From NCBI RefSeq assembly GCF_012349115.1, contig NZ_PQIG01000070.1:1-64000 (forward strand): DNA of 64,000 nucleotides. The letters run 5' to 3'. How positions within the stretch are numbered: position 1 is the stretch's first letter; every line of letters starts with the position of its first letter. Of this stretch, positions 63,842 to 64,000 are shown in pieces. The notes under the pieces were generated by a model. That model did no database searches, had not been told where the DNA came from, and saw only the letters and a program-made list of their open reading frames with translations. A program made the position numbers and the translations under genes. Source of the DNA: Rhizobium ruizarguesonis. Its GTDB lineage: Bacteria > Pseudomonadota > Alphaproteobacteria > Rhizobiales > Rhizobiaceae.

Positions 63842-64000
63842 CCATCAAGGAAAGGCAGGAACGGGAAGCGCACGACCGAGAAAACCCTTGGCGCCCGATG
63901 GTAACAGCCAAGGCCGACGGGTTGATCTGCGATCTGCTGTTCGACGACATGGCGGGTCACTTCGCGACAGAGGCACTTCAGTACTTTCTCGATGTCGACG
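63838..64000 (+). CDS. Partial hypothetical gene at the right edge
   Basis: The reading frame starts with the ATG in the 4-bp overlap and is open to the window edge. The visible residues (MTIKERQEREAHDRENPWR, then GLICDLLFDDMAGHF) show no known family. The 3' end is outside the window, so size and product are unknown. Confidence 0.5.
   Translation, partial: MTIKERQEREAHDRENPWRPMVTAKADGLICDLLFDDMAGHFATEALQYFLDVD

Larger units (their letters stand above)
59051..64000. mobile_element. Left part of an integrated prophage or ICE-like element
   Basis: From the tRNA-Arg 3' end onward genes are of mobile-element type: Xre repressor, AlpA-like regulator, primase-polymerase, and short overlapping hypothetical genes. 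No integrase or structural gene is present within the window, so the type (phage, satellite, ICE) cannot be decided. The element must continue past 64000. A matching att copy of the tRNA 3' end would define its other limit. Confidence 0.7.

Overview
The window looks like a stretch of the main chromosome of a Rhizobium of the etli/leguminosarum/phaseoli type. The reasons are high GC with strong GC3 bias, a phaC very like the rhizobial class I PHA synthase, mitochondrial-type complex I accessory genes (NDUFA12-, NDUFS4-, NDUFAF3- and NDUFAF6-like), DUF1127 mini-proteins beside an alpha-r14/cuckoo-type small RNA, and the rhizobial dispersed palindromic repeats. No database search was possible. 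Species and gene names rest on recognised motifs, lengths and gene order.

About 1-17000 is an envelope, export and division cluster: nagZ, scpA-scpB, tatA-tatB-tatC, serS, surE-pcm, an NlpD-like LysM/LytM lipoprotein, a DUF815 ATPase (opposite strand), yajC, fused secDF, two complex I assembly-like genes and trmFO (opposite strand). At 17000-18350 lies a small-gene/RNA island on the minus strand. It holds two DUF1127 genes with their own terminators and a small RNA with three CCUCC-type loops. An identical 14-mer lies upstream of one DUF1127 gene and of the RNA. From 18500 to 31700 come a DUF2157/GDYXXLXY membrane pair, tRNA-Leu, tig, a radical SAM protein, sthA, map-radC, a TetR regulator with a probable operator, ruvX and a UPF0173 hydrolase.

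From 31700 to 43600 the amidotransferase genes gatCA and gatB are separated by a GNAT-rich interval. That interval contains a frameshifted acetyltransferase and a YjhX/TopAI-type toxin gene. It is followed by an NDUFA12-like subunit, DUF2155, and the minus-strand run dsbA, aroQ, accB, accC, aat. From 43700 to 58900 are two class I aminotransferases, a DUF2778 protein, phaC, hom, recJ, three tRNA-Glu genes, an M15 lipoprotein, a glyoxalase, a double cold-shock protein, DUF192, tRNA-Pro and the NDUFS4-like subunit.

From tRNA-Arg(TCT) at 58974 to the right edge the content changes to an integrated mobile element: an acidic protein and a Tat-signal protein of unknown function, an XRE-type repressor with operator-like palindromes, a ribbon-helix-helix-like protein ending in an SSB-type DDDIPF tail, an AlpA-like regulator, a winged-helix protein, and a primase-polymerase in a tightly overlapping operon that runs off the window. 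No integrase is visible, so the element probably extends well past 64000.

The observations most worth following are the RHH/SSB-tail protein, the sRNA-DUF1127 island with its shared 14-mer, the inverted repeat that spans the gatC promoter and start codon, the YjhX toxin near GNAT genes, and the frameshifted GNAT.
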